Source of the DNA: Phenylobacterium sp.
GTDB lineage: Bacteria; Pseudomonadota; Alphaproteobacteria; Caulobacterales; Caulobacteraceae
DNA length: 64,000 nucleotides
Assembly (NCBI RefSeq): GCF_004299445.1
Contig: NZ_SCTC01000083.1
Coordinates: forward strand, 1-64,000
Reading direction: 5' to 3'
Shown: positions 8,840 to 17,430 of the stretch, piece after piece
How the letters are laid out: each line of letters starts with the position of its first letter
How positions within the stretch are numbered: position 1 is the first letter of the stretch
The notes under the pieces: model-generated
Told to the model about the DNA's origin: nothing
Database searches by the model: none
Seen by the model: the letters and a program-made list of their open reading frames with translations, nothing else
Position numbers and translations under genes: made by a program

Positions 8840-10815
8840 GCCAGCCCGAGACCGGCTTGTCGGACGTCCTGTTCATGCTGCCGCCAGACGCTCAACTCGT
8901 GGAGGTCGGCGACCTGTCCTTGCGTCTGCAGGCCAAGATCGGACCCGCGCCACCCGGCCACGTCGTGGTGAGCCGCCCAGGCTTCCGGGTGACCACGCGG
9001 CTGGTGAGCGCGGAACTCGCCCGCCTCATGGACCGCTTCCGCGAGCCGCGCAGCTTCGTGGAGGCCGTCCTCGACTTCAGCCAAGCCGAGGCGCGTGATC
9101 CTTTCGCGACGCTGGAGGACGCCTTCGACGCCCTGGCCACCCTGGTCGACGGCCGGGTCCTGGTGCCCGCCGATTCGCCGGACGCCCAGGCCATAGCGCC
9201 CAGCCTCGCTGCGGGCCAAGCCTTCGGCGCCTATGAGATCGTCTTGCTGGTTCAGGCGCTGGAGGACGGCGAGGTCTATCGCGCGCTGGCGCCGGACGAG
9301 ACACCCGTGGCCCTAAAGATCGCCCGGCCAGGCGACAGACTTTCGTTCGCCCACGAGGCCCGCATCCTCCGGCAGTTGGGCGGCGGCGGCGACAGCCCTC
9401 GGCTGCTGGAGTTGGGCGAGGCCCACGAGCGGCGCTTTCTGGCCATGGAGTGGCGGCCGGGGGCGCCGATCGCCGCGGCCGCCCAGCAGGCCCGCGCCAG
9501 CGGCGACCGGCGCCGGCTACATCGGTTGGTCAGCAGGCTCCTGGCGGCCTACGGACGTCTCCACGCCCGCGGCGTCGTCCATGGCGACATCCATCCTGGC
9601 AACATCCTGATGGCCGAGGACGGGCGGATCACCCTGCTGGACTTCGGCCGCGCCCGCGCCGGCGTGACCGGCGGGGCGGACATCTCCCGCGCCGGCATCG
9701 CCCACTTCTACGAGCCCGAGATGGCTGCGGCCCTGGCGGCCGACCGCCTGCCGCCGGCGGTCACGCCGAAAGGAGAGCAGGCCGCCGTCGCCGCGCTCGC
9801 CTATCTGTTGCTGACGGGCCTGCCGACCGTGGACGCCACAGCGGAGCATGCCGAGCTTCTGGTCCGCATTGCGCGCCGCCCGCCCCTGCCCTTCACCGCC
9901 CGGGGCATCGAGGCCTGGCCCGCGGCCGAGGCGGTCCTGATCCGCGCGCTGGCCAAGGATCCGGCCGAGCGCTTCACCACGATGGCCGCCTTCGCCGAGG
10001 CCTTCGCCGCCGCGGGTCCGGCCCGTCGGCGGACCCGCCGACCGCCCTCTGCAGACGCCTTGCTGGGCGCAGCTCTGGATCGCGCCGGGGAGGTCTGGGC
10101 CGACGCCAGCGAGCTTGAGGCCTTGCGTCTGGGTTGGCTGGCGCTTCGCGCAGCTCTGGCCTGGAGCGATGTCGACCTGCTGGCCGCCGCCGACGTCTGG
10201 TCGGCCCGCGCCGGCGATGACTGGAGAGCCCAGGCCGTGCGCGCCCACGTGGCCCGTGCGCGCTGCGACCGATCCGGCGAAGCCCGGGCGCTCGAGGCTT
10301 TCACCCAGCGCGCGCCGCCGGGCGATGCCCCCCTGGCCGTGCTGGCGCGGCTGATGGATGGCGCCGGCGCCCGCGACATCGAGCCTACGCCTTTCGCCAC
10401 GTGGGCCGCCGATCGCCTATACGCCGCGATGGTGGCGGGCCGCCCCGTGATGCGCGACCATCTGGCGCTGGCCCGCGCCGGCCTCCTGCCACTGCCCGAC
10501 ATGCTGGGCGCCCTGGCGGCGCTTCCGCCGGGCGCCGGCGACGCCGACCTGTGGGCGCTGGCCCACGACGCCTACGCCGAACCGGCCTTCGCCGAGCGCG
10601 CCGCGGTGGCGGCCCGACGCTCCAACGACATCTATGACCTGCTGCGCGTCCACCAGCTTACGGGCGAGACCGACTGGCTGGTCGCCGCGCGGCGCCAGGC
10701 GCATGGGGCCGCGCGCCAAGCCCCGGCCGGATCGCTCGATCTTGGCCTGGCCCTGCGGCTCATCGAGCTGGAAACGCCGTACCGGAGCGTCAGGCCTCCG
10801 TTCGATTGGCTCTAG
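8836..10815 (+). CDS. Ser/Thr protein kinase with N-terminal RRE-like and C-terminal helical domains
   Basis: 659 aa. Residues ~25-115 look like a small winged-helix, PqqD/RRE-like recognition domain (pattern ..VVVSRPGFRVTTRLVS.. then ..LVDGRVLVPAD). A complete kinase domain spans ~130-395, with Lys161 in VALKIA, Glu174, catalytic loop HGDIHPGN (Asp251, Asn256) and DFG (269-271), so it should be active. Residues ~400-659 are an all-helical Ala/Leu/Arg-rich domain of unknown type; it lacks an obvious LanC zinc signature. Start codon overlaps the HopA1-like gene. Proposed role: phosphorylates Ser/Thr of a substrate that the HopA1 protein then processes. An ordinary signalling kinase is the alternative. 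Confidence 0.75.
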   Translation: MSQPETGLSDVLFMLPPDAQLVEVGDLSLRLQAKIGPAPPGHVVVSRPGFRVTTRLVSAELARLMDRFREPRSFVEAVLDFSQAEARDPFATLEDAFDALATLVDGRVLVPADSPDAQAIAPSLAAGQAFGAYEIVLLVQALEDGEVYRALAPDETPVALKIARPGDRLSFAHEARILRQLGGGGDSPRLLELGEAHERRFLAMEWRPGAPIAAAAQQARASGDRRRLHRLVSRLLAAYGRLHARGVVHGDIHPGNILMAEDGRITLLDFGRARAGVTGGADISRAGIAHFYEPEMAAALAADRLPPAVTPKGEQAAVAALAYLLLTGLPTVDATAEHAELLVRIARRPPLPFTARGIEAWPAAEAVLIRALAKDPAERFTTMAAFAEAFAAAGPARRRTRRPPSADALLGAALDRAGEVWADASELEALRLGWLALRAALAWSDVDLLAAADVWSARAGDDWRAQAVRAHVARARCDRSGEARALEAFTQRAPPGDAPLAVLARLMDGAGARDIEPTPFATWAADRLYAAMVAGRPVMRDHLALARAGLLPLPDMLGALAALPPGAGDADLWALAHDAYAEPAFAERAAVAARRSNDIYDLLRVHQLTGETDWLVAARRQAHGAARQAPAGSLDLGLALRLIELETPYRSVRPPFDWL

Positions 10816-10878
10816 ACTGACCTTACGGAGAGCGAGGAACCTCCGCGGCAACGATCTTCATGCTCGCGAGGAAAGACT

Positions 10879-12129
10879 ATGGGCGAAGCCTACATCATCG
10901 ACGCCTGCCGCACGCCGCGCGGTATCGGCAAGGTTGGCAAGGGCGCCCTTGCGGACCACCACCCGCAGCACCTGGGCGCCACCGTCCTGGCCGCGCTGCG
11001 CGACCGCAACAACCTGAACACCGCCGACGTCGACGACGTGATCTGGGGCACCTCGTCCCAGCGCGGCAAGCAGGGCGGCGACATGGGCCGCATGGCGGCG
11101 CTGGACGCTGGCTATGACATCAAGGCCTCGGGCGTCACGCTCGACCGCTACTGCGGCTCGGGCATCACCGCGGTGAACCTTGCCGCGGCTCAGATCATGT
11201 CGGGCATGGAAGATCTCGTGATCGCCGGTGGCTGCGAGATGATGTCTTACACGGCCTCCAGCGCGCCGAAGCCGGATCCTGAAGCCGGCCCGATGCTGAT
11301 GGACTCGGGCAACCTGCGCCTGCGCGCCAAGCACCCGCAGAGCCACCAGGGTATCTGCGCCGACGCCATCGCCACCCTGGAAGGCATCAGCCGCGAGGCG
11401 CTGGACGAGCTGGCCTATGTCAGCCAGCAGCGCGCGGCCAAGGCCATCGCCGAGGGCGCCTTTGACCGCGCCCTGATCCCGGTGCTGCGCGAGGATGGCT
11501 CGGTGGCCCTCGACCACGAGGAATTCCCCCGCCCTCAGACCACCCTGGAAGGCCTGGCCGCCCTGAAGCCATCGTTCGAGGCGATGGCCAACATGCCGCT
11601 CGACAGCAGGGGCACCACCTTCGCGGGCCTGATCAACCAGGTGTACCCTGACCTCAAGATCAAGCACTTCCACCATGCCGGGAACTCCTCGGGCGTCGTG
11701 GACGGGTCGGGCGCCGTGCTGCTGGCCTCGGCCGAGTACGCCCGGAAGCATGGCCTGAAGCCCCGCGCCCGCGTCGTGGCCATGGCCAACGTCGGCGACA
11801 GCCCGACGCTGATGCTGAACGCTCCGGTCCCTGCGGCCCAGAAGGTGCTGAAGAAGGCAGGCCTGACGGTCGACGACATCGACCTGTGGGAAATCAACGA
11901 GGCCTTCGCCGTCGTCGCCGAGAAGTTCATTCGTGACCTCAAGCTCGACCGCGAAAAGGTCAATGTGAACGGCGGCGCCATGGCCCTTGGCCATCCGATC
12001 GGCGCCACCGGGTCGATCCTGATCGGCACCATCGTCGACGAGCTGGAGCGGCGCGACCTCAAGCGCGGCCTGGTCACCATGTGCGCCGCCGGCGGCATGG
12101 CTCCGGCCATCATCGTCGAGCGGGTCTAA
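10879..12129 (+). CDS. Acetyl-CoA acetyltransferase / 3-ketoacyl-CoA thiolase
   Basis: 416-aa thiolase. The acyl-accepting Cys92 is in DRYCGSGITAVN, the catalytic His in GGAMALGHPIGATG, and the second Cys in the C-terminal CAAGGMAP. The ribosome site GAGGAAAG precedes the ATG. It catalyses thiolytic cleavage (or condensation) of 3-ketoacyl-CoA in the cytoplasm. Its stop overlaps the next small gene by one base (TAATG), starting a four-gene run. It could be co-transcribed with the kinase cassette 63 bases upstream, though the functions do not obviously match. Confidence 0.92.
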   Translation: MGEAYIIDACRTPRGIGKVGKGALADHHPQHLGATVLAALRDRNNLNTADVDDVIWGTSSQRGKQGGDMGRMAALDAGYDIKASGVTLDRYCGSGITAVNLAAAQIMSGMEDLVIAGGCEMMSYTASSAPKPDPEAGPMLMDSGNLRLRAKHPQSHQGICADAIATLEGISREALDELAYVSQQRAAKAIAEGAFDRALIPVLREDGSVALDHEEFPRPQTTLEGLAALKPSFEAMANMPLDSRGTTFAGLINQVYPDLKIKHFHHAGNSSGVVDGSGAVLLASAEYARKHGLKPRARVVAMANVGDSPTLMLNAPVPAAQKVLKKAGLTVDDIDLWEINEAFAVVAEKFIRDLKLDREKVNVNGGAMALGHPIGATGSILIGTIVDELERRDLKRGLVTMCAAGGMAPAIIVERV

Positions 12130-12344
12130 TGGCGGAGCTCAGCCGCCAGCGCCGGTTCGTCACGCCAGGTCCCGGCGAGACGGTCGAGCAGCTGGCGGCG
12201 CGGGCCATGCCGGACCAGCCGCTGGAGAGCGCGGTCGACAGAATCAAGAGCTGGAACCTGCACGTCTTCGCGATGCGTCGGCCGCCCGGCCTGATGCTGG
12301 GTTCGGACGTGATCTTCGTCGAGCCGCCCGTCACGCATGCCTGA
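12129..12344 (+). CDS. Small LysM-like protein (71 aa)
   Basis: The stop of the thiolase and this ATG share one base. The sequence has the outline of a LysM module: GETVEQLAAR near the start, a central Asn (KSWNLHVF), then the closing G..LGSDVIFVEPP. There is no signal peptide or membrane segment, so if it binds glycan it does so without an obvious export route. A LysM-like fold used inside the cell is an alternative. The assignment rests on pattern only. Confidence 0.5.
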   Translation: MAELSRQRRFVTPGPGETVEQLAARAMPDQPLESAVDRIKSWNLHVFAMRRPPGLMLGSDVIFVEPPVTHA

Positions 12345-12561
12345 GAGCGCGCTGGACGAGGCGGTGATCGTCGGGGCCGAGATCGTCGCCGGCCACGACG
12401 GCACGGCCGAGCTCGTTGTGCGACTGCTGCATCCCGACGGGTCCGAGCATCCCGTGTTGCTCGACGAGGACACGGGCTTGAAATTGATGGAGGCCTGCGG
12501 GGCGTCGAGCCTCGAAGACCTCTATGGCCAGTCCTGGCGCAGGATCGTGCCGGACGCCTGA
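12337..12561 (+). CDS. Small conserved-looking hypothetical protein (74 aa)
   Basis: Overlaps the previous gene by 8 bases and ends 12 bases before the amidohydrolase. It is acidic, with beta-type segments (EAVIVGAEIVAG, AELVVRLLHPDGSEHPVLLDE) and a short helical end. I do not recognise a family. Tight packing and codon use like its neighbours support a real gene. Confidence 0.5.
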   Translation: MPESALDEAVIVGAEIVAGHDGTAELVVRLLHPDGSEHPVLLDEDTGLKLMEACGASSLEDLYGQSWRRIVPDA

Positions 12562-12573
12562 AGGAGAGACGGG

Positions 12574-14232
12574 ATGTTCGACGTGATCGTGCGCGGCGGG
12601 ACCGTGGTGGATGGGTCGGGCGCTCCCGGCTTCCAGGGCGACGTGGCGGTGAAGGACGGAAAGATCGCCGCCGTCGGCCAGGTTTCGGGCGAGGCCCGGC
12701 AGGTCATCGACGCCTCGGGCCGCGTCGTCGCCCCCGGCTTCATCGATCCGCACACTCACTTCGACGTCCAGCTCCTCTGGGACGGCGCGGCAAAGCCCGC
12801 CCTTGAGCACGGCGTCACCTGCGTGGTGCCCGGCAACTGCTCGCTGTCCCTGGCGCCGCTCAAGGCCGCTGACCGCCGCGCCGTCGTGGGCATGTTCCAG
12901 CAGATCGAGGAGATGCCGCCCGAGGCCTTCACGACCGCGTTCGAATGGACCTGGGAAGACTTCGCCGGCTACCGCGCCGCGATCGAGAAGGGCCTGTCGA
13001 TCAACGTGGCGCCGCTGGTCGGGCACAGCGTGATCCGTCTCTGGGTCATGGGTCCGGCCGCGCAGGAGCGCGCCGCGACGCCTGGCGAGATCGCCGCGAT
13101 GCAGGACTTGCTGCGCGAATGCCTGGACGCCGGCGCCGTCGGCCTGTCGACCAGCTTCGTCGACCTTGACGAGCATGGACGTCCGGTGCCCAGCCGCTAC
13201 GCCCAGGCCGAAGAGCTGGACGCCCTGGCCGCCGTGCTGGGCGAGTATGGCCGCATGCTGCAGGTGGTGCCTGAGTTCTACGCCACCGACATCACCATCG
13301 CGCGGATCGACCAGCTGGCGGATCTGTCGATCCGGCACAACATACCCACCACCTTCTCGCCGCTGTTCGACACCCTGGCCGTGCCCGACAACGCCGAGCG
13401 CGCCATCGCCCGCGTCGAGGAACAGTTCGCGCGCGGGGCCCGCGTCTGGCCGCAGATGCAGACGCGGCCGATCGACATAAGCTTCAGCCTGCTGCGCCCC
13501 AGCCTGTTCTTCGCCCGCCTGCCGCGCTGGGTGCGCATCCTGCGCCAGCCGCTGGACCAGCGCCTGGCGGCGCTGCGCGATCCGGAGACGCGGGAGAAAA
13601 TGCTCGCGGACCTGGGACCTGATGGCGGTGAGGCGATGTTCGGCCGCCTGATCGCCCGCGGCGGCGACGCCTGCCCCCGTGCACTCGTGGGCAAGACGCT
13701 GAGCCAGATCGCCAAGGACCGCGGCCAGCCCGCCGGCCTGGCGCTCATCGAGCTCAGCCTGGAGAACGGTCTGGACGTCGCGTTCCTGTCGGCCGGCCAG
13801 GGTCACCAGGTGACCGACCGCATCGGCCCGATGCTGGCCCACCCCCTGGTCCACATTGGCGCCAGCGACGGCGGCGCGCACCTTGCCTCTTTCTCGACGT
13901 ACGGCGACACCGGCTACCTGTTCTCCGAGTTCGTGCGGAAGGCCGGCGCCATGAGCCTGGAGAAGGCTGTGGCCAAGATCACCTCCGAGACCGCCGACAT
14001 CTGGGGCCTCAAGGACCGCGGCCGCCTGCAGCCGGGTCTGGCCGCCGACATCGTGGTCTTTGACGCCGCCACCATCGACCGCGAGGACGAACTGCCGGTG
14101 TTCGACATGCCGGGTGACGGCATGCGTTACACACGCGCGGCCCGCGGCGTCGACACGGTGCTGGTCAATGGCGCTGTAGCCTACTCCGGCGGCGCCTACA
14201 CCGACGCGAAGAGCGGCGTCGTCTGCGTCTAG
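12574..14232 (+). CDS. N-acyl-D-amino-acid deacylase-like amidohydrolase
   Basis: 552-aa metal-dependent amidohydrolase of the D-aminoacylase family. The first metal motif is DPHTHFD (His60, His62). Family-typical text includes GNCSLSLAPL, a loop DAGAVGLSTSF (135-145) and, near the end, GASDGGAHLASF carrying the catalytic Asp. The AAGRVVAPGF-like strand before the metal motif is standard. It would cleave N-acyl-D-amino acids or related amides in the cytoplasm. It is last in the thiolase run, with AAGGAGAG ahead of the ATG. Confidence 0.88.
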   Translation: MFDVIVRGGTVVDGSGAPGFQGDVAVKDGKIAAVGQVSGEARQVIDASGRVVAPGFIDPHTHFDVQLLWDGAAKPALEHGVTCVVPGNCSLSLAPLKAADRRAVVGMFQQIEEMPPEAFTTAFEWTWEDFAGYRAAIEKGLSINVAPLVGHSVIRLWVMGPAAQERAATPGEIAAMQDLLRECLDAGAVGLSTSFVDLDEHGRPVPSRYAQAEELDALAAVLGEYGRMLQVVPEFYATDITIARIDQLADLSIRHNIPTTFSPLFDTLAVPDNAERAIARVEEQFARGARVWPQMQTRPIDISFSLLRPSLFFARLPRWVRILRQPLDQRLAALRDPETREKMLADLGPDGGEAMFGRLIARGGDACPRALVGKTLSQIAKDRGQPAGLALIELSLENGLDVAFLSAGQGHQVTDRIGPMLAHPLVHIGASDGGAHLASFSTYGDTGYLFSEFVRKAGAMSLEKAVAKITSETADIWGLKDRGRLQPGLAADIVVFDAATIDREDELPVFDMPGDGMRYTRAARGVDTVLVNGAVAYSGGAYTDAKSGVVCV

Positions 14233-14337
14233 TCGGCGCGCGATCAGGAATTCCGACCCTCAGCTGCCACGAAGGGCCCGCTCGGGCGTTAGCGATCCCA
14301 GCGATCGTCGCACCTCCGAGCTCAGGGACCTTCCGTC

Positions 14338-16434
14338 ATGCCGACCACCAAGGGCGCGCCGCCGCGCGCCAACGCCGCGACTGCCGGGATCGGCGGCGAG
14401 ACGCACCAGACCGCCTCGGCGCCCGATGCGCGCCTGACGACCAACCACGGCGTCCCGGTCAGCGACAACCAGAACTCGCTGAAGGGCGGCGCGCGCGGGC
14501 CGACCCTGCTGGAAGACTTCGTCCTGCGGGAGAAGATCCAGCACTTCGACCACGAGAGGATTCCCGAGAGGATCGTCCACGCCCGCGGCTCGGCCGCCCA
14601 TGGCTTCTTCGAGCTGACCCAGTCGCTGTCCAAGTACACGCGCGCCAAGATTCTCACCGAGGTCGGCGAGAAGACCGAGGTGTTCGCCCGTTTCTCCACC
14701 GTGGCCGGCGGCGCCGGCTCGGTCGACACGCCGCGCGACGTCCGCGGCTTCGCCGTGAAGCTCTACACCAAGGAGGGCAACTGGGACCTCGTGGGCAACA
14801 ACATCCCGGTCTTCTTCATCCAGGACGCCATCAAGTTCCCCGACCTGGTCCACGCGGTGAAGATGGAGGCCGACCGCGGCTATCCCCAGGCGGCCAGCGC
14901 GCACGACACCTTCTGGGACTTCATCGGGCTGATGCCCGAGAGCACCCACATGATCATGTGGGCCATGTCTGACAGAACCATACCGCGCAGCCTGCGCATG
15001 ATGGAGGGCTTCGGCGTCAACACCTTCCGGCTGCTGAACGACCAGGACGAGGCCACATTCGTGAAGTTCCACTGGCGTCCGAAGCTGGGCACGCAGTCCA
15101 CCTGCTGGGACGAGGCCGTGAAGATCGCGGGCGCCGACCCGGATTATCACCGCCGCGATCTGTTCGAAGCCATCGACACCGGCGCCTTCCCCGAGTGGGA
15201 GTTCGGCGTGCAGCTGCTGAGCCAGGAAGAAGCCGATGCCTTGCCCTTCGACATCCTCGACGCGACCAAGCTGATTCCCGAGGAGCTGTTCCCGATCCAG
15301 GTGGTCGGGCGGATGGTGCTTGATCGCAATCCCGACAACTTCTTCGCCGAGACCGAGCAGGCTGCCTTCCTGCCCACCAACATGCCCCCCGGCATCGACG
15401 TCTCGGAGGATCCCCTGCTGCAAGGCCGGCTGTTCTCCTACCAGGACACCCAGCTGTCGCGCCTGGGCACGGTCAACTTCCACCAGTTGCCCATCAACCA
15501 GCCCAAGGGCTGCCCCTTCCAGAACTTCCAGCGCGACGGCCACATGCAGACCCAGGTCTTCAGGGGGCGCGCAAACTATGAACCGAATAGCCTCGCCGAC
15601 ACTGGCGAGCCCGGCGGTCCGCGCGAGGACCCTTTAGGCGGGTTCCGCAGTTTCGCGGCGCCCGTCGAGCAGACCAAGGCGCGTCTTCGCGCCGAGACCT
15701 TCGCCGATCACTATAGCCAAGCCCGGCTGTTCTATCGCTCGCAGACCCCGATCGAGCAGGCCCACCTGGCCAGCGCCCTGGTGTTCGAGCTGTCGAAGTG
15801 CAGCTTCGAGCACGTCAGAAGCCGTATTCTTGGCAACCTCCGGAACGTCGACCAGGACCTCGCGGCCCGTGTCGCCGACGGGCTGGGCATGCCGATGCCC
15901 CCGAAGAACGCGGCCGCCGTCGAGCCGATCGACATGGACGCCTCGCCGTTGCTCCGCATCGTGGGCAAGTATCCCGAGACCCTGCAGGGGCGAGCGGTCG
16001 GCATCCTGGTGACGGACGGGGCCGATGGCGCCGTGGTCGAGGCCGTGAAGGCGGCAGCCCTGGCCCAAGGCGCCGCAGTGAAGATCATCGCGCCCAAGGT
16101 GGGCGGGGCCAAGCTGAAGGGCGGCAAGCTGCTGAGGGCGGATGGCCAGCTGGCCGGCATGCCTTCGGTGCTGTTCGACGCCGTGGCCCTGGTCCTGTCC
16201 GAGGAAGGCTGCGCCGACCTCCTGGGCGAAAGCGCCGCCGTGGACTTTGTCTCGAACGCCTTCGTGCACCTGAAGGCGATCGGCTTCACGCCCGAGGCCC
16301 AGCCGCTGCTCGACAAGGCGAATGTCGAGCCTGACGCCGGGATCGTGGATCTGTCAGGCGGGGCCGACAGCTTCGTTCCTCCCGCCCGCAACCGCCAGTG
16401 GGATCGGGAGCCCAACGTCCGAAAACTCGCCTAA
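14338..16434 (+). CDS. katE: Catalase, large-subunit (clade 2, HPII type)
   Basis: 698-aa heme catalase. Catalytic His81 is in RIVHARG, the distal Asn is in LVGNNIPVFF (Asn154), and the proximal heme-ligand Tyr is in RLFSYQDTQLSRLG. The length and the C-terminal domain (from ~555, GILVTDGADGAV..., DJ-1/GATase-like) mark the large-subunit type typical of stationary-phase or general-stress catalases. The ribosome site CAGGGA precedes the ATG. It sits alone between the amidohydrolase and the histidine kinase, with a long hairpin at its 3' end. Confidence 0.95.
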   Translation: MPTTKGAPPRANAATAGIGGETHQTASAPDARLTTNHGVPVSDNQNSLKGGARGPTLLEDFVLREKIQHFDHERIPERIVHARGSAAHGFFELTQSLSKYTRAKILTEVGEKTEVFARFSTVAGGAGSVDTPRDVRGFAVKLYTKEGNWDLVGNNIPVFFIQDAIKFPDLVHAVKMEADRGYPQAASAHDTFWDFIGLMPESTHMIMWAMSDRTIPRSLRMMEGFGVNTFRLLNDQDEATFVKFHWRPKLGTQSTCWDEAVKIAGADPDYHRRDLFEAIDTGAFPEWEFGVQLLSQEEADALPFDILDATKLIPEELFPIQVVGRMVLDRNPDNFFAETEQAAFLPTNMPPGIDVSEDPLLQGRLFSYQDTQLSRLGTVNFHQLPINQPKGCPFQNFQRDGHMQTQVFRGRANYEPNSLADTGEPGGPREDPLGGFRSFAAPVEQTKARLRAETFADHYSQARLFYRSQTPIEQAHLASALVFELSKCSFEHVRSRILGNLRNVDQDLAARVADGLGMPMPPKNAAAVEPIDMDASPLLRIVGKYPETLQGRAVGILVTDGADGAVVEAVKAAALAQGAAVKIIAPKVGGAKLKGGKLLRADGQLAGMPSVLFDAVALVLSEEGCADLLGESAAVDFVSNAFVHLKAIGFTPEAQPLLDKANVEPDAGIVDLSGGADSFVPPARNRQWDREPNVRKLA

Positions 16435-16446
16435 GCAACAAGCCAC

Positions 16447-16488
16447 CGCGGGGCGCGAACACTTAACAAGGCGTTAACGCGCCCCGCG
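16447..16488. terminator. Long hairpin after the catalase gene
   Basis: A perfect 11-bp stem, CGCGGGGCGCG (16447-16457) with CGCGCCCCGCG (16478-16488), encloses an inner 5-bp stem TTAAC/GTTAA with a 5-base loop. It starts 13 bases after the katE stop and likely ends that transcript, although no U-run follows. The inner stem is also a CtrA-type box, listed separately. Confidence 0.6.
16463..16477. promoter_or_regulatory. CtrA-type binding site TTAA-N7-TTAA
   Basis: The sequence TTAACAAGGCGTTAA is an exact TTAA-N7-TTAA match to the cell-cycle regulator CtrA consensus of Caulobacter and relatives. It is followed by C, so the right half reads TTAAC. It lies upstream of the soluble histidine kinase gene. 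In this GC-rich context the motif is unlikely by chance, but it also forms the loop stem of a hairpin, so its role needs a binding test. Confidence 0.55.
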
Positions 16489-16546
16489 AAAGTCTGTAAA
16501 ACACGGCCACGCGTCACTCTTCCGCCCCATTTATTCTGCAACTCGC

Positions 16547-16572
16547 GGAACAATGTACTGCAACCCTTTGTT
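16547..16572 (+). promoter_or_regulatory. Possible general-stress (EcfG/SigT-type) promoter
   Basis: GGAAC (16547-16551) and GTT (16570-16572) are 18 bases apart. This fits the alphaproteobacterial general stress sigma consensus (GGAAC, about 18 bases, GTT), with one base off in each extended element. Transcription would begin near 16580, about 65 bases before the histidine kinase ATG. Confidence 0.4.
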
Positions 16573-16644
16573 GGAGGGTTGGCGTCGCAAAAGGCGGCGT
16601 CCCGAATAGGAACAAGCTTCACTACAAACTTGGGTGCGACCACT

Positions 16645-17349
16645 ATGTTCGCCAGCGCCGTGACATCCGATGTGGGACTGGCCCGCGAGCTCTCCGATGC
16701 CCGGGCCCGGCTTGCCGACCAGGAACGCCAGATCCAGGAGCTGAATCACCGGGTCGCCAACAGCCTGCAACTGGCCGCCGACATGCTGGTGTTCGAGCAA
16801 CTGCGGTCCCGCGACCCCCTGGCCCAGGCGGCGCTCGAGGCCAGCCGCGCGCGACTCGTCGCAGTCGGCGAGCTGCACCGGTATCTGTACGAGCACGCCG
16901 ACGCGCCGTCGGTCGAGATGGCCCCTTTCCTCACCGGTCTCTGTGAGGCTGTGTCGGCCTCGACCGGCCTCAAGTGCCGCGTGCAATCCGACCTCACCCG
17001 CGTGCCCGGCGACATGGCCCAGCAACTGGCGATCGCCATCAACGAGTTCGCCATCAACGCCGCCAAGCACGCCTACGATGGCAAGCCGGGCGGCCGGCTG
17101 TCGGTGACGAGCCGCCGGGAGGGGCAGGATCTGGTCCTTACCGTCGCCGATGAGGGCAAGGGCCTGAGCGACGGCCGATCAGCCAATGGCGGCCTGGGGA
17201 TGTCGATCGTGGCCGCCATCGTGCGCGACCTTAAGGGCGTGCTGACCGTTCAGAGCGATCGCGGCGCCCTATTCACGATCCGCGCGCCCCTGCCCTCGAT
17301 GCGGACGGTCGTGCTGGATCGCTCCTTCCAGTCCTGGGCCGAACTCTAG
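16645..17349 (+). CDS. Soluble sensor histidine kinase, HisKA_2/HWE type
   Basis: 234 aa. A short coiled-coil N-terminus leads to the phospho-acceptor ELNHRVANSLQL (His35), then a HATPase_c domain with NEFAINAAKHAY (Asn133, Asn138) and DEGKG (169-173). It has no PAS, GAF or membrane segment, so the input is unclear; it could work with a separate sensor or as a phosphotransfer adaptor. The ATG at 16645 has a weak ribosome site, so the start is less certain. No response regulator is adjacent. The upstream CtrA box and stress-type promoter suggest cell-cycle or stress control. Confidence 0.82.
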   Translation: MFASAVTSDVGLARELSDARARLADQERQIQELNHRVANSLQLAADMLVFEQLRSRDPLAQAALEASRARLVAVGELHRYLYEHADAPSVEMAPFLTGLCEAVSASTGLKCRVQSDLTRVPGDMAQQLAIAINEFAINAAKHAYDGKPGGRLSVTSRREGQDLVLTVADEGKGLSDGRSANGGLGMSIVAAIVRDLKGVLTVQSDRGALFTIRAPLPSMRTVVLDRSFQSWAEL

Positions 17350-17430
17350 CCGGACATCGACGAGCTCGTTGCGACCTGCAATGCTGGCGCCGGCTCCCCG
17401 GATCTGGCTTCAGCCTGCAGGAACCTCTGT

